A program made the position numbers and the translations under genes. From assembly GCF_024707545.1 (NCBI RefSeq), contig NZ_CP062230.1, positions 1 to 64,000 of the forward strand: a stretch of DNA of 64,000 bases. Reading direction: 5' to 3'. Under the pieces are notes generated by a model that was not told where the DNA came from, did no database searches, and worked only from the letters and a program-made list of their open reading frames with translations. Of the stretch, positions 1-8,681 are shown in pieces. The number at the start of each line of letters is the position of its first letter. The stretch's first letter is position 1. The DNA comes from Mesorhizobium onobrychidis (lineage in GTDB: Bacteria > Pseudomonadota > Alphaproteobacteria > Rhizobiales > Rhizobiaceae).

Positions 1-1209
1 ATGAACGTGAGTTCGCCCGTTCCCACGAAAATCCCGTTGCTGTTCGAGAAAAGCATTCTCGAGCAGGGCGACCAGATATCGAAGAAGCTGCACCTACTCT
101 CGATGCAGCGCTTCCCTCCCCATGCAAAGAAGAATCTTCGCTCGTTCTCGCTGGCCGAGGTTGCCACGTATCTTGGGGTCTCCCAAAGCCATCTGAAGAA
201 ACTGCATCTGGAAGGCAAAGGCCCGGTGCCTGAAACCTCAACGTCGGGCAGGCGGTCGTATACTGCTGAACAGATGCTTGAGCTGCGCCAGTATCTCGAC
301 CAGTACGGGCGATCCGACGCCCGAATGTATGTTCCCCATCGGCGGCCGGGCGAGAAGCTTCAGATCCTAGCTGTGGTCAATTTCAAGGGCGGCAGCGGTA
401 AGACCACCACCGCTGCCCACCTCGCCCAATATCTTGCGCTGACCGGGCACCGTGTCCTAGCTGTCGATCTCGACCCGCAGGCGTCGCTCTCCTCATTGCA
501 TGGGTTCCAGCCTGAACTCGACCAGACGAAATCGCTTTACGACTCGATTCGATATGACGACCAGAAGGTGCCTCTCTCGGAAATCATCAAGCCAACGAAT
601 TTCCCGGGCCTCGATATTGTCCCTGCGAACCTAGAGCTGCAGGAATTCGAATACGACACGCCTCTGGCAATGACCGACAGGTCCTCGAATGTGGGCAGGG
701 CGTTCTTCACGCGCATCTCGACGGCATTGACGGAGGTCGACGATCGCTACGATGTCGTAGTTATCGATTGTCCGCCGCAGCTCGGGTATCTGACGATCAC
801 CGCACTGACCGCGGCGACGTCGGTGTTGATCACGATCCATCCGCAGATGCTCGACGTGATGAGCATGGGCCAGTTTCTGCTGATGCTCGGGAACATCCTC
901 GATCCGATCAGGGCGGCGGGTGCCGAGGTGAACCTGGAGTGGTATCGCTATCTTGTTACTCGATTCGAACCCACGGATCAGCCGCAAGCGCAGATGGTCG
1001 CGTTCCTGCATACGCTGTTTGGCGAATTCATTCTCAAGAACCAGATGCTGAAATCGACGGCGATTTCCGATGCGGGGATTACCAAGCAGACCCTCTACGA
1101 AGTTGAGAAGAATGCGATGACCCGTTCCACATACGAGCGGGCAATGGATGCGCTGGAAGTCGTAAACGGTGAAGTCGCCGACTTGATTCATAAAGCATGG
1201 GGGCGCTGA
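1..1209 (+). CDS. repA: Plasmid partitioning ATPase RepA (ParA family)
   Basis: This 402-residue protein is the ParA-type ATPase of a repABC cassette. It positions plasmid copies together with RepB and represses the repABC promoter. The N-terminal third carries a MerR/helix-turn-helix-like segment (LAEVATYLGVSQSHLKKL, about residues 51-68). A deviant Walker A motif KGGSGKTT is at about 129-136, and the Walker B-like VVIDCPPQLG follows near residue 253. The length is normal for RepA. The gene starts at base 1 of the window, so its promoter and any upstream operator are outside the view. repB follows after 75 bp in the same direction. Family assignment is certain. Confidence 0.97.
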   Translation: MNVSSPVPTKIPLLFEKSILEQGDQISKKLHLLSMQRFPPHAKKNLRSFSLAEVATYLGVSQSHLKKLHLEGKGPVPETSTSGRRSYTAEQMLELRQYLDQYGRSDARMYVPHRRPGEKLQILAVVNFKGGSGKTTTAAHLAQYLALTGHRVLAVDLDPQASLSSLHGFQPELDQTKSLYDSIRYDDQKVPLSEIIKPTNFPGLDIVPANLELQEFEYDTPLAMTDRSSNVGRAFFTRISTALTEVDDRYDVVVIDCPPQLGYLTITALTAATSVLITIHPQMLDVMSMGQFLLMLGNILDPIRAAGAEVNLEWYRYLVTRFEPTDQPQAQMVAFLHTLFGEFILKNQMLKSTAISDAGITKQTLYEVEKNAMTRSTYERAMDALEVVNGEVADLIHKAWGR

Positions 1210-1210
1210 C

Positions 1211-1228
1211 TTTTGTCCGCTGACAAAA
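1211..1228. promoter_or_regulatory. parS-like palindrome between repA and repB
   Basis: TTTTGTCCGCTGACAAAA lies two bases after the repA stop codon. It is a palindrome of two 7-bp arms (TTTTGTC/GACAAAA). RepABC parS sites are usually given as GTTNNNNGCNNNNAAC, 7+2+7 bp around a central GC. This site has the same geometry with TTT/AAA instead of GTT/AAC. Location in the repA-repB gap is a usual place for parS. It could alternatively serve as a RepA operator or a weak hairpin. Confidence 0.55.
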
Positions 1229-1284
1229 TCGGATCTTTTTCGAATGCATTCAATGGACTAGGCGCTATCTGGAGGTAGACAAAT

Positions 1285-2271
1285 ATGGCACGTAAGAACC
1301 TTCTTGCAGGCCTCTCAGAAACGGAGACCGACGACCAGGTGTCGTCTACCTCCACGGCGGCATATCCGATCCGCGGCGCTTCGAAATCTATGATCCGCTC
1401 AGTCAATGAGTTGGCAAAGCAAGCGGATGCGTATCTTGAAGGCGAGCATGTGGTCGAACTCGATCCAAACGTCATCGACGGCTCGTTCGTTTCCGACCGC
1501 ATGGGCGACGACAAGGAGCAGTATCAAGAACTGCTGGAAGCGATCCGGGAGAGGGGTCAGGATACTCCCATACTTGTTCGTCCGCATCCCGGTATCGACG
1601 GCCGCTACATGATCGTTTTCGGCCATCGCCGCGTCCGAGTTGCCGGCGAACTGGGGCGGAAGGTGAGGGCGGTCGTCAAGGAGATCGACGACAAGACTCA
1701 TGTCATTGCCCAGGGTCAGGAGAATTCTGCTCGGGCAAATCTCAGTTTCATCGAGAAGGCGATGTTCGCAAAGCGCCTTGAAGACTTAGGATACGACAGA
1801 GATGTCATCTCGTCGGCATTAGCCTCGAACGCCGCTGCTGTCTCGAAGATGGTGTCAGTTGTCACAAGGATTCCGGCATCTGTCATCGGCAAGATTGGGT
1901 CAGCTGCGTCTGTCGGTCGCGAGCGGTGGGTCGAACTGTCCCTGCTTGTCGGCAAGAAATCCGACATGGTTACTGAAATCCAGTCCGAACCCGAATTCGG
2001 TGAGTTGGAAAGCAACGAACGCTTCGAAAGGTTGCTTGCGGCCCTGAATGCCAAGGGGAAGCCCGTTCGCAAGGCCAGTGTAAAGCCCGAGGCACAATCT
2101 TGGGCTCCTGAGGACAAATCAGTTAGCGTCAGTGTCAAGAAGGCAGGCAGGGCCGTCACAATCGCTGTGAAGGAGACAGATGGCGGCCGCTTTGGAACGT
2201 GGATTTCCGACAATCTGGGCGACCTTTATGAGGCGTTCAGGAAGTCGGAGAGGACAGCAACAGGAGACTGA
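1285..2271 (+). CDS. repB: Plasmid partitioning protein RepB (ParB family)
   Basis: This 328-residue ParB-family DNA-binding protein is the centromere-binding partner of RepA. The ParB N-terminal domain is recognisable from about residue 60 to 150, with a GHRRVRVAGELG-type stretch near residue 113. It is followed by a helix-turn-helix region around NLSFIEKAMFAKRLEDLGY and VISSALASNAAAVSKM (about 153-190). The start ATG is preceded by GGAGGTAG. Length and position between repA and repC are those of a standard repABC cassette. Confidence 0.96.
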   Translation: MARKNLLAGLSETETDDQVSSTSTAAYPIRGASKSMIRSVNELAKQADAYLEGEHVVELDPNVIDGSFVSDRMGDDKEQYQELLEAIRERGQDTPILVRPHPGIDGRYMIVFGHRRVRVAGELGRKVRAVVKEIDDKTHVIAQGQENSARANLSFIEKAMFAKRLEDLGYDRDVISSALASNAAAVSKMVSVVTRIPASVIGKIGSAASVGRERWVELSLLVGKKSDMVTEIQSEPEFGELESNERFERLLAALNAKGKPVRKASVKPEAQSWAPEDKSVSVSVKKAGRAVTIAVKETDGGRFGTWISDNLGDLYEAFRKSERTATGD

Positions 2272-2280
2272 ACCGCAAAA

Positions 2281-2329
2281 GAAAAAGGCCCCCGACGGCG
2301 AACCGTGGAAGCCCTTCTCGATCTGTAGC
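2281..2329 (-). ncRNA. repABC antisense ctRNA (incompatibility RNA)
   Basis: The repB-repC gap (2272-2426) of repABC plasmids encodes a short antisense RNA that limits RepC synthesis. On the minus strand I see TTGACA (plus positions 2359-2364), a 17-bp spacer and a weak -10 GATTCT (2336-2341), which puts the start near 2329. The transcript ends in a GC-rich stem closed by a TTCG tetraloop and followed by TTTTTC (plus positions about 2281-2312), a Rho-independent terminator. The predicted size of about 50 nt fits known ctRNAs. The exact 5-prime end is inferred. Confidence 0.72.
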
Positions 2330-2426
2330 AAGCCGAGAATCTCATTTCCACGAATCAGTGTCAAGAGTTTTAAGCGTCGATTCGGCGGACGGATTTCTTT
2401 TGCCTAATTGAAGGCGAAAGGAAGAA

Positions 2427-3632
2427 ATGGAGACGGGTATAGCAACGACGCCCTTTGGGCGGCGGCCGATGTCGCTTGCCATGCTGGCAGCGCAAAACGA
2501 GTCACGTGAGATCCCCAAAGGCAGGGTCGTTGACAAATGGCAGATCTATCGCAACCTCTGCGAGGGCAAGAGCATCATCGGCATCGGCGATCGCGCCCTG
2601 GCCGTCCTGAATGCGTTGCTGTCATTCTATCCTGACAGCGAGCTGAGTGAGGAAAACGGCCTCATCGTGTTTCCCTCGAACGCTCAGCTGTCCCTCAGGG
2701 CGCACGGCATGCCCGATTCCACCTTGCGGAGGAACCTGGCGGAGCTGGTGGATTGCGGTCTAGTCATCCGTCGGGACAGCCCGAACGGCAAGCGTTATGC
2801 ACGCAAGGGCAGGGGTGGGGAGATCGAGGAAGCATTTGGCTTCTCGCTGGCGCCGCTGCTGGCCCGTGCTCAAGAGTGCGAGGCGGCGGCCGAGCGTGTC
2901 CGCGCCGACAACAGGGCGCTCAGGCTAATGAGGGAACGCATTACGCTGCACCGCCGGGATATCCAGAAGTTGGTCGAGGCGGCCGTTGAGGAAGACGTGG
3001 CGGGCGACTGGGGAGGCCTGTGGAGGCGCTTCCGCGCCGTTGTGGAGACAATTCCGCGCCGAGCCCGCATTGCCGAGCTCGAGCCTATCGTGGCCGATCT
3101 GGCAGCGTTGCGTGACGACGTGGATAAGCTGCTGGAAATCCATATGGAATCTACGATTCCGAGCGGCAATGAGTCCCAAAGCGAGCGGCAGCAATCTGAT
3201 TCAAATACCGACTCTATTTTTGAATTTGAACCTGCTTTGGAAAAAAGCGGGGCGGCGGCCGAGCCACTAACGAGGACCGCAGAGCCGCCGAAAACCTATC
3301 CGCTGGGGCTAGTGCTGAAGGCCTGCCCCGAAATCGCGGACTACGCCGTTGAGGGGATCGGCAACTGGCGCGATTTCATGATAACCGCCGCCCAGGTGCG
3401 GGGATACCTGGGCGTTTCGCCGTCTGCGTATGAGGATGCCTGCCATGTCATGGGTCAGGAGATCGCCGCGGTGGTGATTGCCTGCATTCTGCAGCGGGCA
3501 CAGCACATCGAGTCAGCTGGCGGCTATCTGCGCGTTCTGACCGAGAAGGCGAGGGCAGGGGAGTTTTCGGTCGGGCCGATGCTGATGGCGGCATTGCGAG
3601 CGAACGGCGCGACTGCGAAGATGACAGGGTAG
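2427..3632 (+). CDS. repC: Replication initiation protein RepC
   Basis: This 401-residue RepC is the replication initiator of repABC plasmids. The N-terminal winged-helix region contains the family-typical stretches GIGDRALAVLNALLSFYP and FPSNAQLSLRAHGMPDSTLRRNLAELVDCGLV (about residues 51-115). The C-terminal half carries the conserved YPLGLVLKACPEI and a segment ending in LRVLTEKA. A ribosome-binding site (AAGGAAGAA) precedes the ATG. Synthesis should be limited by the ctRNA encoded antisense to its leader and by repression at the upstream promoter. Confidence 0.96.
   Translation: METGIATTPFGRRPMSLAMLAAQNESREIPKGRVVDKWQIYRNLCEGKSIIGIGDRALAVLNALLSFYPDSELSEENGLIVFPSNAQLSLRAHGMPDSTLRRNLAELVDCGLVIRRDSPNGKRYARKGRGGEIEEAFGFSLAPLLARAQECEAAAERVRADNRALRLMRERITLHRRDIQKLVEAAVEEDVAGDWGGLWRRFRAVVETIPRRARIAELEPIVADLAALRDDVDKLLEIHMESTIPSGNESQSERQQSDSNTDSIFEFEPALEKSGAAAEPLTRTAEPPKTYPLGLVLKACPEIADYAVEGIGNWRDFMITAAQVRGYLGVSPSAYEDACHVMGQEIAAVVIACILQRAQHIESAGGYLRVLTEKARAGEFSVGPMLMAALRANGATAKMTG
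3188..3245. other. AT-rich stretch inside repC, candidate oriV
   Basis: Within an otherwise GC-rich repC, bases around 3195-3243 are conspicuously AT-rich (for example TATTTTTGAATTTGAA) and encode the low-complexity linker NTDSIFEFEP. In repABC plasmids the replication origin has been placed in an AT-rich part of repC. That is family knowledge; the composition shift is what can be seen here. Confidence 0.5.
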
Positions 3633-3665
3633 CCGTTGGCGGATCCGTTCGCGCTGATGCGGGGC

Positions 3666-3702
3666 TTGCATGACGCATCAAGTGAGGCTATATTTTGCCT
3701 CA
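3666..3702 (+). promoter_or_regulatory. Toxin-antitoxin promoter with overlapping inverted repeat
   Basis: TTGCAT (3666-3671) and TATATT (3689-3694) are separated by 17 bp and form a credible sigma-70-type promoter. The -10 sits inside an inverted repeat TGAGGC-N8-GCCTCA (3683-3702). A palindrome over the -10 of an antitoxin-first operon suggests autorepression by the Xre antitoxin or the Xre-RES complex. Confidence 0.6.
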
Positions 3703-3720
3703 AATGGAATGGAGAGTGAA

Positions 3721-4152
3721 ATGCTAGCGTTCGGAAATGTCGCCGACGTGTTGGGGCTGCCCGTCAAAGAGGTGGCGGCGCGGTCGCCTTTCGGGCTGAT
3801 CTCCCGGATCGAGCATGGACTTCCCATTGGCGCGCTCGAGCGCGTTGCGCATCTTCTGGCGCCTGGCGATGCTCAGTTCAAATACCGGCTGATCCCCAAG
3901 GCGACCTACGAGCGGCGCAAGGCGGTACATCGCCTCTCGTCGGACGAGGGTACACGATTGGCCCGCGTGGCGCGCGTCTGGGGCCTTGCTGTCGATGTCT
4001 GGCAGAACGAAGAGGAAGCGCGCGATTTCTTGTTTCGGCCGCACCCGATGATCGAGGACAAGCGACCGATCGACGTCGTTATCCTGAGCGAGTTCGGCGC
4101 CGAAATGGTGGTCGATATCCTCGCAGGTCTGAAGTACGGCAGTGCTGCGTGA
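3721..4152 (+). CDS. Xre/MbcA/ParS-type antitoxin (DUF2384)
   Basis: This protein of about 143 residues is the antitoxin of an Xre-RES module. The N-terminal half is a helix-turn-helix-like region (FGNVADVLGLPVKEV), and the C-terminal half resembles DUF2384 (LARVARVWGLAVDVW, ending ILSEFGAEMVVDILAGLKYG), which binds and caps the RES toxin. I chose the ATG at 3721 because GGAGAG lies just upstream; a longer frame opening at 3670 would cover the promoter palindrome. The stop codon overlaps the toxin GTG start, so the two are translationally coupled. Confidence 0.85.
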   Translation: MLAFGNVADVLGLPVKEVAARSPFGLISRIEHGLPIGALERVAHLLAPGDAQFKYRLIPKATYERRKAVHRLSSDEGTRLARVARVWGLAVDVWQNEEEARDFLFRPHPMIEDKRPIDVVILSEFGAEMVVDILAGLKYGSAA

Positions 4153-4631
4153 CGGCGCAGACTCTCGATCGCACGCTATCGTCCTTTCGTATCGGCGATC
4201 CGGCCGGCACCTACCCGATCTTCGATGCGACCGGCTCGACAGTCGCGCCAGGTCGATGGAATACGCCCGGAAGTCCTATCATCTACACCAGCGAGCACTA
4301 TTCGACCGCCCTGTTGGAAAAGCTGGTGCATGGCAGCGGCCGACTGCCGCCCAACCAGCACTACATCGAAATCACAATCCCGCGCGGACTGAGCTACGAG
4401 GTCTTTTCCCAGCCGTCACTGCCCGGCTGGGACACGATGCCGGCGACGGTGAGCAAGGGATTTGGCGAAACCTGGTGTTTAGACCGGCGCAGCGTCATCC
4501 TGCTGGTGCCGAGTGTCGTGGCGCGTCTCGATTGCAATGTGCTGATCAATCCGGCGCATCCGGAGTTTTCAAGGATCCAGACAAGTCTGCACCAGCCGGT
4601 CTACTGGGACCGGCGGCTGTTTGGCGCGTAA
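4149..4631 (+). CDS. RES-domain toxin (NAD+-degrading)
   Basis: This 160-residue RES-domain protein is the toxin partner of the preceding Xre antitoxin. RES toxins such as MbcT and ParT degrade or transfer from NAD+. The conserved arginine lies in FRIGDP (R14), GRWN is at 35-38, and the active-site glutamate is in ALLEKLVHG (E57), with a late LDCNVLINPAHPEF segment. It starts with GTG overlapping the antitoxin stop by 4 bp. On this plasmid the pair most likely stabilises inheritance. Confidence 0.88.
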   Translation: MTAQTLDRTLSSFRIGDPAGTYPIFDATGSTVAPGRWNTPGSPIIYTSEHYSTALLEKLVHGSGRLPPNQHYIEITIPRGLSYEVFSQPSLPGWDTMPATVSKGFGETWCLDRRSVILLVPSVVARLDCNVLINPAHPEFSRIQTSLHQPVYWDRRLFGA

Positions 4632-4649
4632 CGGGGAGGGGCTTGTCGC

Positions 4650-4770
4650 CTACAGCCTCGAGGCCTTGGTGAGATTAGCACGGAACGGGTCACGTCGGCG
4701 CTGGTATTTGCGTGTCATCTCCGCCGAGGTGTGGCCGAGCTGCTTTTGCACAAAATGTTCATCGACCTCG
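4650..4770 (-). pseudogene. C-terminal remnant of a tyrosine recombinase
   Basis: The minus strand encodes the last 35-40 residues of a tyrosine integrase: HFVQKQLGHTSAEMTRKYQ, then RRRDPFRANLTKASRL and a stop. The LGHTS...Y pattern is the family's final catalytic His and Tyr region. No matching N-terminal part is adjacent, and the sequence differs from the full integrase at 4931-6100, so this is a separate truncated relic, probably of an earlier integration or deletion. Confidence 0.6.
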
Positions 4771-4930
4771 GCCGACGAAGGCAAGCTCGGCGCGCAGGGA
4801 ATGGCCGGAGAACTTTTGGCCCCGTTCGCCTTCCGACCGGTCGCCGCGCCCGCCGGCAAATGCGGCTGCCTCGAACCAATTGTCCTGGAGCTGACGCCGC
4901 AAGCTGTGATGTGTCGGATCGATCTGCGGC

Positions 4931-6100
4931 TCAGACGATGATCCGCGCCGCCCGCCCGAGCGTGCGCTCGGCGTCATTGTAGTAGTTGGACGCCTGTTGC
5001 ACCGAGCGGTGCTGCGACTGCTGCATGGCTTCGGGCAGCGGAATGCCGCGACGGGCGGTTTCGGTGAGATAGCCGGAGCGCAGGCCGTGGGCGGAAAACG
5101 CCATCGGATCAAACCCGGCCTCGGCGATGCGGCGCTTGAGGATCAGATTGACCGCTTGCGGCGTCAGCGCGCGTTTTTTGAGATTGCCCCAGCGGTCGAT
5201 GCCGCGAAACACGGCGCCTTCCCTGATCCCGGCGCGCTCGAGCCAGCCTTTCAGGGCCAGAACAGGCCGGCCGACGAGCAGCACGAATGCGTCGCTGTCG
5301 GCCTGTGTCGTTTTTGTCCGGCCGAGCCGGATCGACAGACAGGGCAGTTTTTTGCCGCCGGGAGCCTTGGGATCGGTGGGTACCGGCTCTTCTTCGACGA
5401 TCTGCTCGAACCGGAGCGAAGCAATCTCGCTGCGGCGGCGGCCGCCGGACGCAAAGGCGGTTATGAGAAGAGCGCCGTCGCGCACGTCGACGAGACGGTC
5501 GCCGGCGCAGATGTTGAGCAGGGTGGTCAAAATATCGGCGGTCACCGCCTTTTTGCTCTTGCGGCCGCGGGGGCGGGCGCTGGCGCGCACCGCCAACTTG
5601 ATCGCGCTCTGCAGTCCCGGCGCGTTGAATTTTCCCCTAAGACCGCGCCATTTGGTCAGCGTCGACCAGCTGGACAGACGCCGGCGTACGGTGTTCGGCG
5701 CGTGCGGTCCATCGACACGCAACAGTTTGGCCGACTTCAAAGCCGCGGTCACGTCTTCCGGCATACCGTGCGAGACGTCGGTTTCACGCTTTGCGGGATC
5801 CCACAGGTGATGCGCGACGAATTTGATCAGCAGTGCCTCCGGCGCCGGCCAGGGGAGCGAAAAACCGGTCGCGGCCAGCGACCAGGCCTCGAGGTAGCCG
5901 AGGTCGGAGGCGAGTGCCCGCAGCGAATTTTCGCCGATGCCTTCTTTGGCGAGATGGCGCAGAGTGGCGACATCGTCGTCGGTGAGGATTTCGGCCAGAA
6001 AATCGCGCCGGTCGAATGGCAGAACCGACTCCAGCGCATCGAGCGCCTCCGCACGGCGCAGTTTTTGGTCGGGTACGGGTTTTGGCAGGCGAAGATCCAT
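4931..6100 (-). CDS. Tyrosine site-specific recombinase/integrase
   Basis: This 389-residue tyrosine recombinase looks intact. Catalytic positions can be placed: Arg in GGRRRSEIASLRF (about 221-223), Lys in GRTKT (263), His-x-x-Arg in AHGLR (338-341), His in QSQHRSVQQ (364) and a Tyr in SNYYND (373/374). It is of the type found on rhizobial plasmids, where such enzymes resolve multimers or promote integration. It lies 9 bp downstream of the unknown gene at 6110-7201 on the same strand, so the two probably form an operon. Confidence 0.9.
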   Translation of the reverse strand: MDLRLPKPVPDQKLRRAEALDALESVLPFDRRDFLAEILTDDDVATLRHLAKEGIGENSLRALASDLGYLEAWSLAATGFSLPWPAPEALLIKFVAHHLWDPAKRETDVSHGMPEDVTAALKSAKLLRVDGPHAPNTVRRRLSSWSTLTKWRGLRGKFNAPGLQSAIKLAVRASARPRGRKSKKAVTADILTTLLNICAGDRLVDVRDGALLITAFASGGRRRSEIASLRFEQIVEEEPVPTDPKAPGGKKLPCLSIRLGRTKTTQADSDAFVLLVGRPVLALKGWLERAGIREGAVFRGIDRWGNLKKRALTPQAVNLILKRRIAEAGFDPMAFSAHGLRSGYLTETARRGIPLPEAMQQSQHRSVQQASNYYNDAERTLGRAARIIV

Positions 6101-6109
6101 GACGGCGGC

Positions 6110-7201
6110 TCAGAACAGATATTTTTTGTCTGCCCAGGCGAGCAGCACGGCTGCATCGCGGTCTGGCAGGCGCACGCGGCCGGCACGCAAGCCGTCGGCG
6201 ATGGTGTGGCCGACGTCCGGATCGACCCAGTGCCCGTGCGTCATCAGAAAGAACCAGGCGAAGGGCAGGCCAATCTCGGCGTCGATCGCCTCGGTCCGCT
6301 CCATCAGGCGGTGCACCGAAATACCTTCTTCCAACGACAGCTTCCCGGCCGGCATTTTGAGCGGCCGCGGGATAAAACCGATCTCGCGCCGGCCACGATG
6401 CTCAAGATCGTGGATCTCGAATGCCCAATGGTCAAAAATGCGGTGGGCGCAAGCGCTCGACCGCTCCCAGTCGGCAAAAAAGCGGTTTTCGCGCGGTACA
6501 AAATCGAACCACCCGGGACTGGCTTCCAGGAACGGGATGTCTCGTGTGCCGGCGGGCCCAACCTCATGAAGGACGCTGTTCTCGAGCTCGGTTCGGCGCG
6601 CCTCCCGCTGCTCGCGTTCGATGCGGGCCCTGCGCGCCAGAAAACTGCGCATGTGAACGATGCCGCCGCCGGCGCGGCCGCGCAGCCGGTAGACTGGTCC
6701 TGCGAGCGGCTGCGCCTCAGCAGCGGAATCGCGAGAAACCCAGGTCGGCTCGAAGAGATGGTCGACGCTGTTGGGGCGGTAGTCGGGATCAACGACGGGG
6801 CCGGCTAGGACCTCGATCTCGCGGCCGAGCGAGAGTTGCACGAAGTCGGCGACGCCCGGCCCGGTCGGCGCAAAGGCGAAGGCGCTGGTGCCGCGCCATT
6901 CGGCGAATTTTTCCCCGTCCTCGCGATGCCGGTTCCAGAAGGCGGTCAGATCGCCGTTGAGTTCGGCCAGCTCGCTCTCGATCCAGGCACGGTGGTCGCC
7001 GCGGCGCGTGCCGTCGGCAGCGACAACAGCGTGAGGGTTGCACCAGTAGGGATCGTCGATCGTCACGACGGTGAAGGCAAAGCCTGGAAAGGCCTTGTTG
7101 AGGGCAGGGGCGAGCTCGGCGTCGGCCGACTGCGCCTCCAGAGATGCGAGCACGGTTTCGACGGAAGCGGGATCGGGCAGGCGGACGGGTTCCGTGGTCA
7201 T
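6110..7201 (-). CDS. Hypothetical protein, operon partner of integrase
   Basis: A protein of about 363 residues with no domain I can name. The ATG at 7201 is chosen because it follows AGAGAA at suitable spacing and gives a natural N-terminus (MTTEPVRLPDP); an upstream in-frame extension to 7318 is Arg-rich and looks non-coding. The protein is rich in Trp, His and acidic residues, without signal peptide or membrane segment. Its promoter faces the DUF1612/HTH gene across a strong palindrome at 7320-7350, suggesting shared control. Confidence 0.75.
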   Translation of the reverse strand: MTTEPVRLPDPASVETVLASLEAQSADAELAPALNKAFPGFAFTVVTIDDPYWCNPHAVVAADGTRRGDHRAWIESELAELNGDLTAFWNRHREDGEKFAEWRGTSAFAFAPTGPGVADFVQLSLGREIEVLAGPVVDPDYRPNSVDHLFEPTWVSRDSAAEAQPLAGPVYRLRGRAGGGIVHMRSFLARRARIEREQREARRTELENSVLHEVGPAGTRDIPFLEASPGWFDFVPRENRFFADWERSSACAHRIFDHWAFEIHDLEHRGRREIGFIPRPLKMPAGKLSLEEGISVHRLMERTEAIDAEIGLPFAWFFLMTHGHWVDPDVGHTIADGLRAGRVRLPDRDAAVLLAWADKKYLF

Positions 7202-7319
7202 GCAAGGTTCTCTGCGGCGGGAACGAAAGATGCGCTTTCTCGTCGATGTCAAGCCCGATTGTCGTCGCCGGCGGGCTCCTGGGAGGGCGATTCTGGCTGA
7301 TTTGGGCGGCGATATCAAT

Positions 7320-7350
7320 CACTATCGATAAGAGGTCATTATCGATAGTG
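7320..7350. promoter_or_regulatory. Perfect 12-bp inverted repeat in divergent promoter
   Basis: CACTATCGATAA and its exact reverse complement TTATCGATAGTG are separated by 7 bp. The element lies in the gap between the leftward gene starting at 7201 and the rightward DUF1612/HTH gene starting at 7434. A 31-bp operator of this kind would allow one dimeric or tetrameric regulator to control both directions. The HTH protein next door is the obvious candidate, which is inference. Confidence 0.65.
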
Positions 7351-7433
7351 AGCCTTGTTCCCAGAATCATCGCCTGTGACGGAAGTGAATAGCGATATAG
7401 CTTCCGTTACGCGAATCGGTTACAAAGAAATCA

Positions 7434-8639
7434 ATGGCTTACGATTTTTCCAGCCTGCCCCTGAACAGCCTGATCGGGCCGCTCGCCCGCGCCGAAGACC
7501 TTTTGGCCCGGCTCGACGAGCGCGTGCAGAAGAGTCCGCTGCGCGACGGTTTTTTGCAACGCTCCCACTTCGCGGACGCGGCCGCCGCGCTGTGGCTCGA
7601 CGGCGAACTCGTCCATGCAGAAGACCTCGTGCTGCACGACACCCATATGGACATCCGCACCCCGACCCACGAACTCACCCGGGCGCACGCCGTGCTGCGC
7701 GCCCGCCGCCGGATTTTTGGCCACAAACCCGACTGGGCGCTTTCTCGCGTTGGCATTTTGGCCTTGCGCGGGCGCGAAGGGCAGGGCGGCGGCAACGGGG
7801 CGAGTCCGGGACGTGCCGGCTCCGAACCTTATCCCGCGACGGCGGCCGGTGGGGCGGGCGACGACGCCGACGAAAGCCTTTCCGAAGACACCGACCAGGC
7901 GGTCGCGCTGAGCGAAGAGCTGGCCGAGATCGACGCCGTGCTGGCCCGCTCCAGCCGGCTGCTGGCGGGCGAAAAGTTCGCGCCGCGCGCCGCGGACGGC
8001 GAAGATGTCGACACGACAGGGCAGGGGGCAAACGCGCGAGAGGGCTTGCCGAACAGTCTCGGGCCGCTGATCCGCGATCTCGACTGGGACGAGGAACAGC
8101 GGCTGGCCGACTGGCTCGCCGTCGTCGACCGGCTCTGTGGCGAAAACATGCCGGCCGTGCTGAGCGCGGCGATCGCCTGGGAGGCCTGGCAAGACATCGA
8201 ACCGCTGCAGCACCAACATTGGCTCGGTACGCTGCTGGTGGCCGCCCTGCTCAGGGAGCGCGGCAAGGTCGGCTCGCATCTTTTTTGCCTGAATGCCGGA
8301 TTGCGCGTCGTTCCGCGGGAACGGCGGCGGGCGCGCGATCGGACCGCCCGGCTGCTCGCTATCCTCGACGCTTTCGCCGAGGCGGCCTCGGCCGGACTGA
8401 AGGAGCTCGACCGGCTGGTGCTGGCCAAGGGCCAGATGGAGCGCCGGCTCAGGAAGCGGCGCAATAACTCGCACCTGCCGGCGTTGATCGACTTGGTGCT
8501 GGCGCGGCCGGTGGTGTCGGCGGGATTGATCGCGGCCGAGCTGAAAATCAGCCAGCGCGCCGCGCACGGCCTCGTCGCCGAACTCGGCATCCGCGAGGTG
8601 ACCGGCCGGGGGCGCTACCGGGCGTGGGGGATCGTCTAA
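7434..8639 (+). CDS. RHE_PE00001 family protein (DUF1612 + HTH)
   Basis: This 401-residue protein belongs to a family widespread on rhizobial plasmids, with DUF1612 in the N-terminal two thirds and an HTH_13-type DNA-binding domain at the end. The start MAYDFSSLPLNSLIGPLARAE and the segment AAALWLDGELVHAEDLVLHD are typical. The C-terminal helix-turn-helix reads SAGLIAAELKISQRAAHGLVAELGIREVTGRGRYRAWGIV in pieces over the last 45 residues. The function is unknown; a role in transcription control is inferred from the HTH. A partial second copy of its 3-prime end occurs at 61611-61803. Confidence 0.9.
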   Translation: MAYDFSSLPLNSLIGPLARAEDLLARLDERVQKSPLRDGFLQRSHFADAAAALWLDGELVHAEDLVLHDTHMDIRTPTHELTRAHAVLRARRRIFGHKPDWALSRVGILALRGREGQGGGNGASPGRAGSEPYPATAAGGAGDDADESLSEDTDQAVALSEELAEIDAVLARSSRLLAGEKFAPRAADGEDVDTTGQGANAREGLPNSLGPLIRDLDWDEEQRLADWLAVVDRLCGENMPAVLSAAIAWEAWQDIEPLQHQHWLGTLLVAALLRERGKVGSHLFCLNAGLRVVPRERRRARDRTARLLAILDAFAEAASAGLKELDRLVLAKGQMERRLRKRRNNSHLPALIDLVLARPVVSAGLIAAELKISQRAAHGLVAELGIREVTGRGRYRAWGIV

Positions 8640-8681
8640 TACTCCTTTCCGTGCGGCGGTGCTTGTCTAGCCACCGATCTC

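Noticed and set aside
4997..6808. Long plus-strand frame opposite the integrase and the unknown gene
   Set aside because: It is Arg/Gly/Ala-rich, has no family resemblance and mirrors two well-supported minus-strand genes.
7355..8567. Long frames on both strands overlapping the DUF1612/HTH gene
   Set aside because: High-GC shadow frames; only the 7434-8639 frame has recognisable domains.
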